Part shown: positions 12,946-26,200 of the stretch, piece by piece
Numbering within the stretch: position 1 is the stretch's first letter
Layout of the letters: the number at the start of each line of letters is the position of its first letter
NCBI GenBank assembly: GCA_013398275.1
Contig: VZSE01005952.1
Coordinates: 248,001 to 312,000, forward strand
Length of the DNA: 64,000 nucleotides
Direction of reading: 5' to 3'
From: Promerops cafer
Taxonomy: Eukaryota; Chordata; Aves; Passeriformes; Nectariniidae
Notes under the pieces: generated by a model
Database searches by the model: none
Told to the model about the DNA's origin: nothing
The model's input: only the letters and a program-made list of their open reading frames with translations
Made by a program: the position numbers and the translations under genes

Positions 12946-15900
12946 AGTTACCGCCCCTGCCTTGGCCACGCAAAGGAGGACACTGCTTCTCCCACCAGGT
13001 GAAAGATCATCAGCTCCTGCTGGTCTCATTCCAGGGCTGGGAACATCAGGTCAGCGACCCTGGGTCAGTTTCAGCACCCCGAGAAATGAAGGCTGACACA
13101 GCTGACACCACCAACACCACATGGATTTGACAGCTCTGGAATACTGGGGCCTCAGGGGAGCTGGGTCACAAATGTTTCTTTAGAAGCCAGACCTAAGGTA
13201 ATACTGTAACAAAACAAGGGCAACCCCCTAATTAAATAAAATTATATTCTTCCAATGATTTTAAACATCATTGCAAATATTTTTAATCTTGCCCAATAAT
13301 ATTTTTAGATTTCTTTCTGCATGACTCTGTTCATACTGATTAATATCCAAAATCTTCTTGCGGAGAAGATTTGTGTCTCTTGTGGAGACACAATTTATAA
13401 ACCAAAAGTATGAAAAACTAAATGCCCAGTTTAAATATTTCCTGCACTGCAATTTAGTGCCACAGTTTTCAAACACAGTTTAATTTCAACACTTCTTAGT
13501 ATTCTTTGTTGTGAGTAATGATAAAATGTTTTTATTAGGAAAGCCTAGATCTTATTTCATGCCAAATCAGATCAGGCACTGTAATGCAATGTTGTTTCTT
13601 TAAGTAAAGTGAAAAATTTATAAGTCTTTAAAAAAGCACTTTACTAGTTACCTTTTAATTAGGAAAAAAAAGGTTTGAATCAGATCTATATAAATTTCTG
13701 CAATAATTTCCAAATAAGAAAAGTAATTTTGCTTCTTATTGAAGCAAGCTAGGTTTGTGAGTGTCTAGATTCTGGAATAAAGCAACCAGAGAACAAATCT
13801 TGTACATGTTCCCTAAAACAAGGAGATAAAATTCAGGTATCTTTTACTATGCAGATTCCTACAAAACATAACCTACTAGTTTCCCACTTTTCCCTTTTTC
13901 AAGATTATTGAAGTAATCTGTTAAGTGAGAGACACTTTATACAACTATTTTCTTCCACTGTGATGTCATCTACTTAACTTGGTTTAGTTCAAGTGCATCT
14001 TTATCATTCTACTCAAATGCAGGTACCTTGGTTTTTTCCCTTGACTTGCTGGTTTTATTTTTGCTTTTGTCAGTCTGGTTGTAGATTCCCTTGGGCAAAG
14101 ACCAGCTGTTAATATGCAGCATCTCTCTCTGTAATCAGGACTTTTGAAAGGTTGCTACTAGTGTTCTTGGAGAACTACCACAAATCATGAATAAACAGAA
14201 AGCTTACACCTATTAGATCACCTCCTTTTATTTTCCTCTCTTTGCACATCACTTCATAGACTAGTGACAAAATAAAACCTTGGGCATATATAAACCATTT
14301 AACCCAAAATGATGTTCAACCATCTTGTCCTTTGATTCAAATGGTATTTTTTCTTGATGTTGTGCTCAAAACACTGCATTCTGTGACAAAAAAAATTAGC
14401 TCATCTTGCTTATCTACCTTGTCCCCTTCAGGGACACATCTCATTAAAAGCCTTTTTGGTGCAGTGTACCCTTTCACAATCCCTCCAAGGAAATGTAAAA
14501 ATTATCTGATACTGTAGCTTTTGCACTGTCTCAAAAATCAGTACCAGGATTCCTGATATTACCTGACACGGAAGTAAATCCTTTTATTGTGCCAAGTATT
14601 TTATTAATTATTAATTGGTCCATTAAACTTTTGCCTGCAATGGAAATAAATTTTAAAAAGGACAAAAGTACTTTGAAAGGTGAAACTTCAGGTGGTCCTG
14701 CCTGATAAGCCAAATTCCTAGAGCTGCATTTGTGTTTACAATAAAACCTCTCTGCTAGTTTTAGGTTTGAAAGTTTATGGTGTCACCACAATGCATGGTT
14801 CAGTGAGGGGATTCAAAAAGCAAGAGGAAGGTTGTAGACACATTTTGATCAAGCATAGCTGCAGTGTCTAAAGATATCTCTGAATAATGCTGTTAATGGC
14901 TTACTGAATTGATCTGTTCAATTTGTGCTATTTAATGAAGCAGAGCACCTGACACTTTATCATAAGCTTGTATTGGTTAGAAGTGTTTTGCTAAAAGTCT
15001 GTATTGCTAATGGTATTTCCATGCCATATTTCCCTTTGCAGATTTGCAAAAACAGTAGTGTGGATAAATTCTAGGTATTTAAGACTTTGGAAAGCCCACT
15101 TTGGGAGGCAAAAGACAGGCTAGTAAAGAAAAGGCTGAGCAGCTTTATAATACAAAGGGTGTGAGTAGCAAATAATTGTGCCATAATTAAAGAAAATAAA
15201 ACATGTCATCATGCTTCTAGGTGGAAAAAGCTGGAAACCAATCACGTCTGGTTTTAATAGTTCCAGTGCTCTTGTGTAGTATAAATCTACCAAATTAGAA
15301 ATACAGGTGACAGTTTTAGAAAGAAAACTCTTAGGTGTTCACATTGAGACATTGCTTCATTCTACTCATCAGTTTTTAAAATTTAGATAGACCCTTAACA
15401 GACTTGTAAAAATGCATTTATAAGTTCAATGTTCACTAGATTGTATTTGTCTTTAATAAGATCCATACATTCTGTTTATAACACGAAAATGAACTTTCCC
15501 TGTTCTTGGTGGCAATGAATAAAAACAACTGTAGGAAGAGAACACATTCTGTACAATTAATAACCTGCAGTTGTCATTGGACTGTTGACACAATTAGAAA
15601 TATCTCTTAAAAATTGTTAGAAACACCAAACTTGTTTGCCCACTTGTTTTGTATTCTGGGTCCTCTGGAGTTCTAAACAGATTGATTTGTAAATGAATCA
15701 AGGAGGACAAGGCCAAAATCACATTTCACTAAACATAACACATTGTGAAACATATGTTCATCATGTGAGCTGGTTCTTGGTTAATCTCTTCTGTATAAAA
15801 TATACCTTGAGGTTTTCACCCTGGTTTAATTTGGACAAAATTTTAATTATTATTAGCAAAATAGACACAGTCAAAGAATTCAAGATTAGCCTAGTATATG

Positions 15901-16349
15901 ATCCCCCTCAGATTGCACAGAAGTAATTCTGAAAAAATCATTGAGTAAAGCATGTTTATCAATGAGAAATTAAGCCTTACAAATAGCAGCAATGACTAAA
16001 TGCTACAGAAATTCATGGTTTAAATCATCTTTTTTCACGAGTGTACCATACTGCCTTTCAAATATCTGTAGGAGTCTGGGAGTAGAGAAGTACTTGATAG
16101 CAATGTGATCACAATAAGCTGTTCTTTGGTGTTAGTATTTCTGAAACTGTTTTACTGGCTCCATCAGAACTGACTCAATTTGCATCGAGGCCCATTAATA
16201 GCTCAACAGCTCAAGGATGCTGCCTTAAGCCTTTAGCCTTCCATGAGCTTTGTTATGGAAAAGCACATAAAGAACATCAATAATCCACCTCTGTGTCACA
16301 TAGCTCAGTCCATATTATATGGAGACCAGCTATTGCATCAAAAGGTTAC

Positions 16350-16373
16350 ATATTACATGTATTTATGTAATAT
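16350..16373. repeat. AT-rich inverted repeat
   Basis: ATATTACAT (16350-16358) is followed by a 6-base loop and its exact reverse complement ATGTAATAT (16365-16373). A further ATTACATTTATATA stretch follows directly, so the ATTACAT word recurs. This is probably locally unstable AT-rich DNA rather than a gene. Confidence 0.7.
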
Positions 16374-17730
16374 TTATATATTACATTTATATAGCACCTT
16401 ATCCAGGGAAAGATTCTATTTCAGCTTTTCCAGCTGCTCTCGGAAATGACTGAAGAAAGAAACCCACTGGTTCATTAAATCTCTGTGGGCCCCCACTTTC
16501 AGACCTGTAGAACCCCATCTACCCTGAGAGAAACGTCCGTGGGCACGAAGAGCTGCTCTGACAGAGTAAGCACCTTATGGCCTTCCAGAACAAAGCAGCA
16601 CCACAGACCCCAGAGCAAAGGAAAGATAACCTTGGAATTCAAATTGCTGGCCAAAACTGGAGCCAGTTAGGATTCAGAGCTGATCTTGTCCACAAACCTT
16701 CACTGTAATCCTAAACCAATGGATTCAGGTCCAAATTTTGGCACTGTTCCATTAAACTGTTTCCTCACCAGTTATGTAACAATTCTTGAGCCTCAATAGA
16801 AGACTTCTATAGATTTAAAAAAAAAAAAACCAACAGAAAAGAGCAACTCTGTCTCTACTTTAAATGGAGATAAAACCATTACCTAAATACCAGACTTGCC
16901 TGTCTTGTCCATCCAGATGAGAGTAGGATAATCTATTATTGTATGGATAGGAGGCACTAAATACAATAGAAGTTCTAATTTTTGTTGACAGGCCGCATGT
17001 ACTCTTTTAATAGATATAAAATTAAAGGTTTTAGGAGAAAAAAATGCTGAAGTACAGAAGATACAAGATAAAAACCTACACCAGCAATTTCTAGCAACCC
17101 TGCATAAACAAAATACTACCTTCTCTAACAACTCTACTGCCCAGCCCTAGTAGAGAATATGTAGCATTAGGAACTAGCATATATTAATGATTGTATTATG
17201 TAGTTTGAACAAGAAATTGTATTTTTTAACAAAGACAGTAATATAACTTGTAAATCTAATTTTACCAAAGCCCTCATGATTATAGTTTCCTGGAAAAATT
17301 TAGGCTCCTTTTTTCTGCAGTAGGGAAAGGGAGCTGAAAATCTCTGACATTCCAGCATAGTTTTCAAATTCAGAAAAAATGAAAAGCCTCCTTACTAGAG
17401 AGGAGAGATATTCATTGGTATTTACAAACATATTTGCTTTCCTAAGTGATCCCCACATACTAAGTATTACTTTTCATTTACAAAATTGAAAGTCAGGTAC
17501 AGGGCACTTCTTCCCAAGCAGATGGTACAGCACCTGGAGATTCAATTCCCAGTAGGTGGTAACAAACACATGCAAGTCACAAGAGTCAGTAAGTCTCAAA
17601 AAGTAAGGCAACATGACCCACTTTGTTCAGAGCTCAAGTCAGTATGCCACCGTTACCTGAAAAATGCCCAATTGCCTTTCAGTTGAAGGAATATTTTGTT
17701 ACAAATCTCCTCCTGATTTATAATTGCCAC

Positions 17731-18242
17731 CCTCATGGATGAAGAACTGGGCATGAGCCAACAGTGTGTGCTCTCAGCCCAGACTGCCAACAGCATCCTG
17801 GGCTGCATCCAAACTGGGGCAACCAGCAGCTCAAGGGGTGGGATCCTCCCCCTCTGCTCTTGTGAGAGCCCACCTGGAGCACTGCGTCCAGGTCTGGAGG
17901 CCTCAGCACAAGAAGGACCTGGACCTGTTGGAGCGGGTCTAGAGGAGGCCACAAAGACAATGGCAGGGCTGAAGGACTCACTGTCTTATGCCAAGACAGG
18001 CTGGAAAAACTGTGGCTGTTCAGCCTGGGGAAAAGAAGGCTCTGGGGAGGCCTCATTGCAGCCTTCCAGTACTTAAAGGGGGCTAGAGCAGGTTTCCCAG
18101 AGAAGTGTGGATGCCCTACCCCCAGAAGTGTTGAGGGCCAGGCTGGATGTGCCCTGAGCCCCCTGATCCAGGTGAGTGGCATCCCAGCCCGTGACGGGGG
18201 CTTTAAGGTCCATTCCAGCCCACACCCTTCTATGACTCTTCC
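17731..18242 (+). mobile_element. CR1 LINE, longest copy (3' coding end plus 3' UTR)
   Basis: About 510 bases match the CR1 3' region in order. They include ATGAGCCAACAGTGTGTGCT (near 17753), GGCATCCTGGGCTGCAT-like sequence, CCACCTGGAGCACTGCGTCC (near 17870), and a GGAGCGGGTCTAGAGGAGGCC block (near 17930). CTCATTGCAGCCTTCCAGTA (near 18052) and the terminal TTAAGGTCCATTCCAGCCCA (near 18203) follow. GC is well above the flanks. Overlapping open frames of 113 and 149 codons on opposite strands are inside it and do not represent host genes. The reverse-transcriptase domain is missing because of 5' truncation, so the copy cannot move by itself. Confidence 0.93.
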
Positions 18243-20712
18243 TACAAGTTCTCAATAAGATTATCACCTGCTCCCCCATGTCTTGCAGTCACTTTCTCAT
18301 CTTTCCTGACTTTCTGAAGTGCCCTGAAGTTGTCCAACAGAATGCTCAGTTAAGTGGTTATCTGTTCTGGTTTTATAATTCCAGTGATGCCATAGCCCTA
18401 ACCATGCCTTGTGTCTGCTTTCCTTTTAAAGCCCACCTCATCTGTGGGCTGGGTCTCCAACCCCCCAGTTTAAAGCTCTCAGTCTTCAATTTCTGTCTCA
18501 TGCTGCTGCTGAAAATTCACAGTAGATTCTTTTTCCCTTAGCATATGAATGTGAAGTGTTCCTAAAGTAATAATCCTGTACGTATATTGCTCTGAGCCGC
18601 TGAAGTAGTGCTTGTTGTTACCCAAAGGACAGCAACAAAAACATGCAGCCTGGCTCAGCATATTGGGTTTTTTTCTGCACGTGGAATGTGCCCAGAATTA
18701 TTCTGGTTTTATGAGTTCCATGTCAGCAGCTCTCTTTACAGAGCAAACTTGACAATTTTTAAGGAATTTTACTTCAGGAAGTCTACTATTTTTGGTGTCT
18801 GCATAATTCACCCACAGAGGAAATTCAGTATTATTATCTTAATGTTCACATACACTTTAGATATTGCAGTGATCAACATGTAACACCAAGTTATATTTTA
18901 TATGGTCAGCCAGGCTGATCACAGCCAAGGCTGGAAAGATTTTCAGCAGGAACATTCCCTCACCTCTCAAGTTGTATATTTTTGTTGAGGAATTTTAAAA
19001 TCTTCAGTCTGAAGTAAGAAAAGGACAGGAAAAAGTTATTTCCCTCAACTAGAAAGGGCATCATGCTTAAAACACTAATTGCTGACATGTTCAGCTCCCA
19101 AGATGCCCATCTTGAGGAACTGAAGCACTTGCACAGAATGATACACTGTAAGAATGGCATTACTTAGCCCAAGTTAAACAGAGAAGTAACCCTATTTCTT
19201 CCCTTAAGCACCAAACAAGGGAAAACCACCACTTAATCTTTGGCATTTGCTATTTACCTTGTAAATCATGGCTCAGCAGGGACACTTGCTACTTCTCCCC
19301 TGTAAATATAACTTGGATGGAACAGAATGGGCTCATGGTTACCTTCTCTCTATAAAACTGGTATAAAAGGACTAAAAAATACTGAATTTTTTATAAATAT
19401 ATAAAGATCCTGAAGGACATTGACTAAATAAAGTGCAATTTAAAAAATACAATAATTTAAAGCATCCTCCCTTTGAAGTAATTTATGAAGTCTTTGCCTT
19501 TACGTTTCTCATGGAGTATATTTCAGAACTGAAACAAACTTTTACAAACTAGTTCAATTGCTCTACCTCTTCTATGAAAGCAATTTTTAGTATACTCCTG
19601 CCCCTATCTAAGCACTGTGTAGCTATTTCTTAGCCATTCTGTATGCACCTGTACTCACCAAACCAACATGTATCTTACACTTGACAGTTCCTGCCATTCC
19701 TAATCCGTAATCCCGTGCTGTTGCCAAGGGCAGCCAAAGGTCTGTTTTCTCAATGAGCAGCTTTTGCACATTTTTACACGTTCCAGTACCCTTTTTCTCC
19801 CATTAGGAATGATAAAAAAAAAAGTATTCAACAAGTGTTGGACAAGAACCATGCAGGAAACAACAGGCACAGTTACATTAATGCATATTTTCAAATAATT
19901 CTGTTAAAATGTATTAAATGAGTTTAAAATATTCCCAATTGTTTCTGTGAAGGTGTGACAATAATTGTTGTTTCAAAACCTGGGTTCAACTGTTTTCTGC
20001 TGGGTTTTTTAAACCAGGCACCAGATTTTCAACAGAAATGTGTATGCCAAAACATTACAGCGAAAACCCCAAAAGCAGATATCAACTGAGAAACCCTACC
20101 ACAACACATCAACATCATTGATCATTTTCATATTCTCCTAGGGGAAGAATCTGGTACTTTTTAAAGGATGCAGCTGAGGAGGCAACTTGACTCAGAGGTG
20201 AAGCTACTGAGCCGCAGTGATTGAGAAATAGGAAAAAGAAGGCAAAATTCACTCTTTCTCAGAACCATCTTCGAGCAATTCATTTTTATATGGAAAATGA
20301 TTCAAAATTAATCATGAAGAGCTTTTTCTACGTCTATATTAAGGCAAAGATTTTTAGTTGTGTTCAGAGTATGTTTGTTACTATTCTTTAAAAAACTGCA
20401 GTTAGTGCTGAAGATAAATTATATCTTAACAATTATTAACATGTTGAATAACAAACTGTCTAGGAGCAATAAATTAACTAGTTAAGCTTTCAGTCAGCTG
20501 CACTTCATGCAATTCTAAATAAATTTTTAGATTAAACTGGAAATCACCTCCTGAACGCCTTTCTTACCTGTGCCATGCAGAAGGTCTGGGTTGGCAATTC
20601 TGGCAGATTTCAGTACCGAGACAGCACCAGCAGCACTTTAGGATGAGCTCTCTCTGAGCTACACTCAGAGCCCAGCAAGGGGGATCAGGCAGGCAGGGTC
20701 TGGCAACCCAGC

Positions 20713-20738
20713 TATAAAAAGTGCTGCTGCTGGGACCA
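20713..20738 (+). promoter_or_regulatory. TATA box plus initiator-like site (candidate core promoter)
   Basis: CTATAAAAA (20712-20720) fits the vertebrate TATA consensus at every position. CCAGACT (20736-20742) fits the initiator pattern YYANWYY with its A at 20738, 25 bases after the first T of TATA; that is slightly shorter than the usual 28-34. The site lies at the downstream edge of a GC-richer patch, and an AATAAA poly-A signal follows at about 20777. TATA then AATAAA within some 65 bases would also suit an LTR, but I find no clear LTR ends. No reading frame follows: the first ATG (20744) gives only 11 codons. Activity is unproven. Confidence 0.3.
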
Positions 20739-21684
20739 GACTATGCCTAAACTGCCTTTGCAGTTTTATTACAACTAATAAAACTCTTATTAGCTTTATT
20801 TCCCTAATTTATTTCCAGTGATGTAAACAATTGGTCTGTGTGAGGACTATGGAAGTGATCATTGCAATTCATCTGAAGAGAGCCTTTCCACTTGCAATAC
20901 CATGGCACTCCTCAAATGCCCAGGACAGCATCCTAAAAACCCAACACAAAGAACCTACATGTCTTTGAGTCTCTGTTTTACAATTTGTTATTAGAGAAAA
21001 TTTCTTTTGAAAAATTTTGACTTTTAAAAATAAACAATTTAGGACATTCTAGGTAGGCATTATAACAAATACTGCCAGCTTTTACAAAAAAATGATTGTC
21101 ACTCTTTCTCCCTTTGGTACAGTTTGATGCATCTCTTAACTCCCTGACATGTAGAGAAAGCATAGTTACTAACATGGATGAATCAGTTACATCAGAAGAT
21201 ACGAAGATATTATTACAGCTTTTAGCATTCACTCAGTTATTAAGCAGTTGTTAGGGAGACAATGCCCTTAACAGAATTAGCTCATTTTCACAAACCCCAG
21301 CACATAAAGCTCTGCAATAAAATAAGCTGAACTCAGATACAGAATTATCTTCTTCTGGATCTGGCCATTAGGGCTGTACCTGTCATATAGATGCTTATTC
21401 TTATAAGAAATGCTTTAATATTAAGAGATATAAGGGACTTTAAAAATTATTATTATCTTCTTGATTTACTTTTGAAGACTTTTCAAGAAGTTTCACCAAC
21501 TGCCTAAAGCAATAAATAAGATAATTTTATTACCCTCTCTAAGTTGTTTTGGTGGTTTTTTATGATGTCATTCTTGAGACAGAGCTTCATAGATCTTGAG
21601 GAGCAAGTAAGATTTGAGACTTTTCTAACTTATCTATGAAGTATTTAAAGTTGTTTTTTTCCCCCCATTTAAATTTATACCCCC

Positions 21685-21709
21685 TTTCCATTTGAATTCT
21701 AAATGGAAA
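21685..21709. repeat. perfect inverted repeat around an EcoRI-like site
   Basis: TTTCCATTT (21685-21693) and AAATGGAAA (21701-21709) are exact reverse complements separated by seven bases containing GAATTC. It is isolated in AT-rich DNA, with no transposon ends recognised. Confidence 0.65.
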
Positions 21710-22497
21710 ATGGCTACAAAACCATAAAAAATTAATGAAAATGAATTCGTTGTCTTTGCAATTACTTGAGAACCCCCCAAGTCAGAAAGTTACATTAACT
21801 ACTGCAATGTAATCAATTTGCATGTAATTTAATGTAGTTAAATCAATGTAATTAAAAATGTTAGCTCTTAAGTAAAGAGTGACAAATCACAAATTTACTT
21901 ATAAGTGCAATAATTGCTCTCACTTATAAAACAAGCAGCAGTTCATTTGAGGGTGCCTGCAATTGTAGAGTCAAGAATCTGCTGAAAGCAGAAATTCAGC
22001 CTTGGATTCTCGCTTCTTGCACACGAGGATAACACTTGAGGACTCAATTTCCCTCAGCTCTCCTCTGTTTCCAAGTAGATGATCCTTCAGCAAAAATGCT
22101 GAACTACTTCGCAGTCACACATTCTACCGAGAGAAATCTCAGTAAGAGAACCAGACATTTTATTTGGAAAGGCTAAGAACCAAGGTCATCTTGATCACAG
22201 ATGGTAGAAGTTTAAGAACTGCAAGTACTTGACTAGCACATCAACTACCAATGTGCATCTTTTTAAAGCACAAGCAAACCATTACAAGCCCATACAACCT
22301 TTGAATCTGAAGAACCTTCATAACTTGAGTTAAAACCTCACTTTGAAATACTGGGAAAACAATCTCTTATTTATCCATCCTCTGTTACTGCAAAAGTATA
22401 TTCATCGACTTAACCACGCAACTGATTTTGCACCTGTGCTTGGTGTTTAACTGTAACAAATGAGAATAATTTTCCCACTGGGGCAAGAGTTATGGAA

Positions 22498-22534
22498 TTT
22501 GTAATAGTTGGAATAGTTTGTAATAGTTGGGAAT
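22498..22534. repeat. 19-bp tandem duplication
   Basis: The unit TTTGTAATAGTTGGAATAG occurs at 22498-22516 and again, with one base added and the last two lost, at 22517-22534. This suggests a small local slippage event. Confidence 0.75.
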
Positions 22535-23193
22535 TTTGTTACAGGTGCATAACTGGATGACAGAGCAGTGCCTGGGTGCCTACTCAGTTCCCTGGATGGC
22601 CCAGAAACTGCCCGGTAGTCACCTACACAGGTGGGAAGAGACCTGGAGACAAGAGTGAGGTCCCAGCTGCCCCCAGGGCACAGGATAAATAATTGCTGCA
22701 GGGGACTCTGTGGGAGGGACCTCTGATATGTACTGGTTATGGTACCTTACGCAAAAAAACCAACAAATTAGGGGTGTCTTTAAACAAACACTCTGCCCAT
22801 GAGTGTCTAACATGATCCAGAAGGGCAAATTGAGTAATTTCCATGTTTGTGTGGTGTCTGCAGCAAAGGAAAAGAGAGTAAAACCTTCTCACTGAGGTGA
22901 TACTAAAAGCTTTCGGTGTGCTCCAAAATACCTTGCCAGTTCTTTCAATATTGTTGTTTGCCAGGAAACACAATATGGCTCTGAACAAGGGCTATGAAGG
23001 GTTTGCATGTTAAAAAATATTTAGTTATTGACAATGTTTCCTAAGGAACAATGGCCAAAAATGTACTTTGATTAATTCTTCTCTTTATGTAAGGCTAGAA
23101 CATACTAAGTAAATATCTATTTGAGATGACACTGTATGATATAATAATGAGCTACAGGGAGAAAAGGTATTTCTAGAACTTCAATTTCTCATT

Positions 23194-23237
23194 AAAAAAA
23201 AAACAAAAACAAAAACAAAGTAGAACAAAACAAAAAT
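23194..23237. repeat. A-rich (CAAAA)n low-complexity tract
   Basis: A run of A residues breaks into CAAAAA units and then ACAAAACAAAAA. It is simple sequence, without a recognisable retroposed gene upstream. Confidence 0.85.
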
Positions 23238-26200
23238 ACCCACCTTTTCCCCTCCATTTTACAGATAGATGTCAAATACTCTTAACCTTCATTGAACTGC
23301 ATCTAAAAAAGATTGAGTGTAAATAAAGGTTAACAAAAAAATCTACAAAAGGGAACACAAGCATTAGCACACTAGAAGTAACAAAGAGAAGCAGGGACTG
23401 AATAAACTGAAAAAATTAGTATCTCATTAGATTCTTTTTCATTACTATTCTATTTCTATTCTATTTACAAACAACATAAAGAAATTTTAATATAAACCTT
23501 ATAAAGCAAAATTACATAACTTGTGTTTCAGGGATATGACTAGACCGATTTTTAAAAATCCATCAATCTGCTAAAAGTGAAAAATTCACTTAATTAACAC
23601 TTTAAAATCCTCTGTTTCTACAGATTTTTATGGCCTAAAAACACTTAAAAATGTTATTTTTCTGTAATGGTAAGAGACCACATTCTTGGAAGTTAATTTT
23701 CAAAAGTTACAATACGATACTACTATAAGAGTAAATTTACTGTGCTGAATACTTGGAGAGAAAAACAATACTTTGGCTTCAGATTTAGTGAGCCTCTTGC
23801 TCTGGTAGTTCTTATTTGCAATTCCCACATGAATCAAAACAATCATATTTCCAAAAGTCTAATTGGAATACACATCCTGAAACTTGACTTATTGTCCTAT
23901 GTATCTTCTACTGCTTTGATAAAACTCTGGAAAACACTTTTACAAATTGCTAATTTCTATTTAAAGCCACCTTAAGAACTGTCACACTGAATTTAAATTT
24001 TCTGGGCATGCTGCTGCAGCTGTAGCATACCAAATGCCAGTGCTAGCAGCACTGCAGGACTAAGTTCCTTCAGGATTATTTCAGCCAGAAAACACCGTGC
24101 CTTTCTCTGTCCATCACATTTCCCAGAACAATTTCCTTATCTTTCTCAGTCCAAACTGGATTTCTGAACACCAGCATACCTTTTCAGGACCAATATTTTT
24201 AGTTCTAACTGCTCCACAAGATCAGGCTCGGGGTACTATTTCTAAGAAACATTCCTCTTCCTCCACAACTATACTTTTATCAAACTATCAGAATGCTTTA
24301 TATCAGATGCATACGTCCTCTATAATACAAATGCAATGTTTCTTGTCCCCTGATTTCAGGAAGAGACAGAGAGGTTAAGTGTTAGGTGTAATAAAAGTGC
24401 CTATAAAACAAAGAATAAAGATATGTAAACAAAATCTGGAGCCTTGAACATGGTGCTGAGGCTCTCAGCAGAGAGCAATGTAAGAATATGGCAGAATTCA
24501 CTTTTGATTGCCCTGCAGATGCTGAGCTGCCTAAACACTGTATTTTCTTCAACAAGCAGCAAATAAAGACAGAGTGACACCAAGCATCATACCCCTGAAG
24601 GGGAAGCATCTCCTATTTCTTCATGTCCACATTTCCTCCAACACAAGGTGCCTACTCGCTTCTCTTCTTTTAAAAAACAGAAGGAAGTTCAGTCTACCTT
24701 TTGTTTGTCTCCTTCCAGGTGACAGTACTAAATCTAATAGTTAGAACACCCATGCAGGAAATTGGAGCATGAGGACTCATTTCCTCTGTTTTTCTAAGAA
24801 AATACATTAACAAATATCTTCCTGTCATCTAGCATAGCTTGGGAGGGAGATTCAGTTTTTTTCTGCTGAACCAAAAAAGCAGATGACAAGTAAATGTAAA
24901 ATTGTTTTCATATCCTGAAATGCATTCATTCTCATATGCAGGCTTGGTTCGTTTTTGTAGTTTTGCCTGGGCAACTATAGAAAAGTAGGAGAAGGACAAA
25001 ATACATTAACGCCTTTTCCCACAGAGCCTCTGCCACAGCAAGCATGAAGAAATACCTACTGAGAGGCTCCTGCTTTAGCCAAAAAACATATTGAATATTC
25101 TCTGACACTGAGTGGTCCTGAAGGAACACATTCGAACAGAGTATGTTATATTTAGTCCCTTAATACTGGATGTGAGGCAAGAGTGGCTGAAGGAAGTGCC
25201 CAGGTTCTCACACTTAGGCTGCCAGGCAGGAGAGTTTCTGTTTAATTTTCAAAGTGTCCTTGCTGATGCCAACAGTTCTCTCATAGCCAGCATAAACATG
25301 ACTGGTGTGGGGGTGTTCAGATGTTCTGCCACTGCCAGTAGAAGGTTGTAGGTTTGGACTGTCCTGGAGAGCAGAGCCCCAGGAGCTCTCTGGGCTTGTG
25401 CTGGGCAGAGCTGACTGGGACCTGTCCCACCTCTGGTGGCCCTGTGCCCACGGCCTCCCTGGCTGTAGCTTTGGCTCTGCGAGTGCCAGAGCTGGGAGGC
25501 AGCTGTGGGCTACTGAGTGACAACCCACAGCCTGCTGTCAGCTCAGCCTGGGATCCATTGGGAGGGCAGATAGTGATCAAAACATGGAAAAACACAGAGC
25601 CATGACTGAAGGAAATCTCCACCCTTCCCGAGGTACATTATGCGTTTTTAACAGAATAATCCTTTTGAAGATGCACATTTTTGTATTGGGAAACCAATGA
25701 AAGCGAGTTAAGGAATTTTTGTTTTGATTTTCTCATGTCTCCTGAGAACAGAAAGGAGGAAAAGAGGTGAGTTTCAGTTTAAATGTCAGATCTGTGTTCA
25801 GATTCTATTTTCTGTTCAAGAACATGATGAATTACAAGAGAGGGGAAGATCTACAAAATGCCTTTGCATCAACCTGGTTTTCAATGAAAACTTACTGGAG
25901 AAGAAAACTTAAATTCCCTATTGTTCAGAACATTATTGTTGATATGGGCCATCCCTCTTCCTAACACACTAGAGCAACTTCAAACTTCTAAGTAGGTCTT
26001 TTAAAAGTCTGTAATAGAACACTATAGTGGCTTGAAAGAGATGCTGTTCAAATTGACAAAAGACTGGTCAGAACTGGTGTTGTCCTGGTGTTGCCTGGAC
26101 TTTGGGGCAGGATTTCACCCTTTCAATGCAAGGAGTGCCATGCAAACCTGCTGTCTTTTCATCACTGCATCAGGTGTTAAAGTATATCTGACACAGCAAT

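Larger units (their letters stand above)
11047..17730. other. non-coding DNA, no gene seen
   Basis: No exon, RNA gene or transposon is recognised over about 6.7 kb. A moderately GC-rich patch at 12880-13130 contains a (TCC)n microsatellite and open frames on both strands that are low-complexity artefacts. The stretch 14870-15100 is rich in TAAT and TTGCAAA-type words and has the look of a conserved regulatory element, but only alignment could show that. A smaller GC-richer patch lies at 16440-16680. Confidence 0.65.

Noticed and set aside
12831..13130. Leucine-rich 99-codon frame and glycine-rich frame opposite it
   Set aside because: Both are produced by the (TCC)n microsatellite.
17735..18182. 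Overlapping open frames of 113 and 149 codons on opposite strands
   Set aside because: They lie wholly inside a CR1 3' region and are by-products of its GC-rich sequence, not host genes.
20566..20585. Minus-strand ATGGCACAG followed by GTAAGA as a first coding exon
   Set aside because: It is a good donor match, but no TATA or CpG context lies upstream on that strand and no partner exon is recognised.
24440..24460. Possible REST/NRSF (RE1) site on minus
   Set aside because: The left half (TCAGCACCATG) matches well, but the right half fails at about five positions, so it is at best a half-site.
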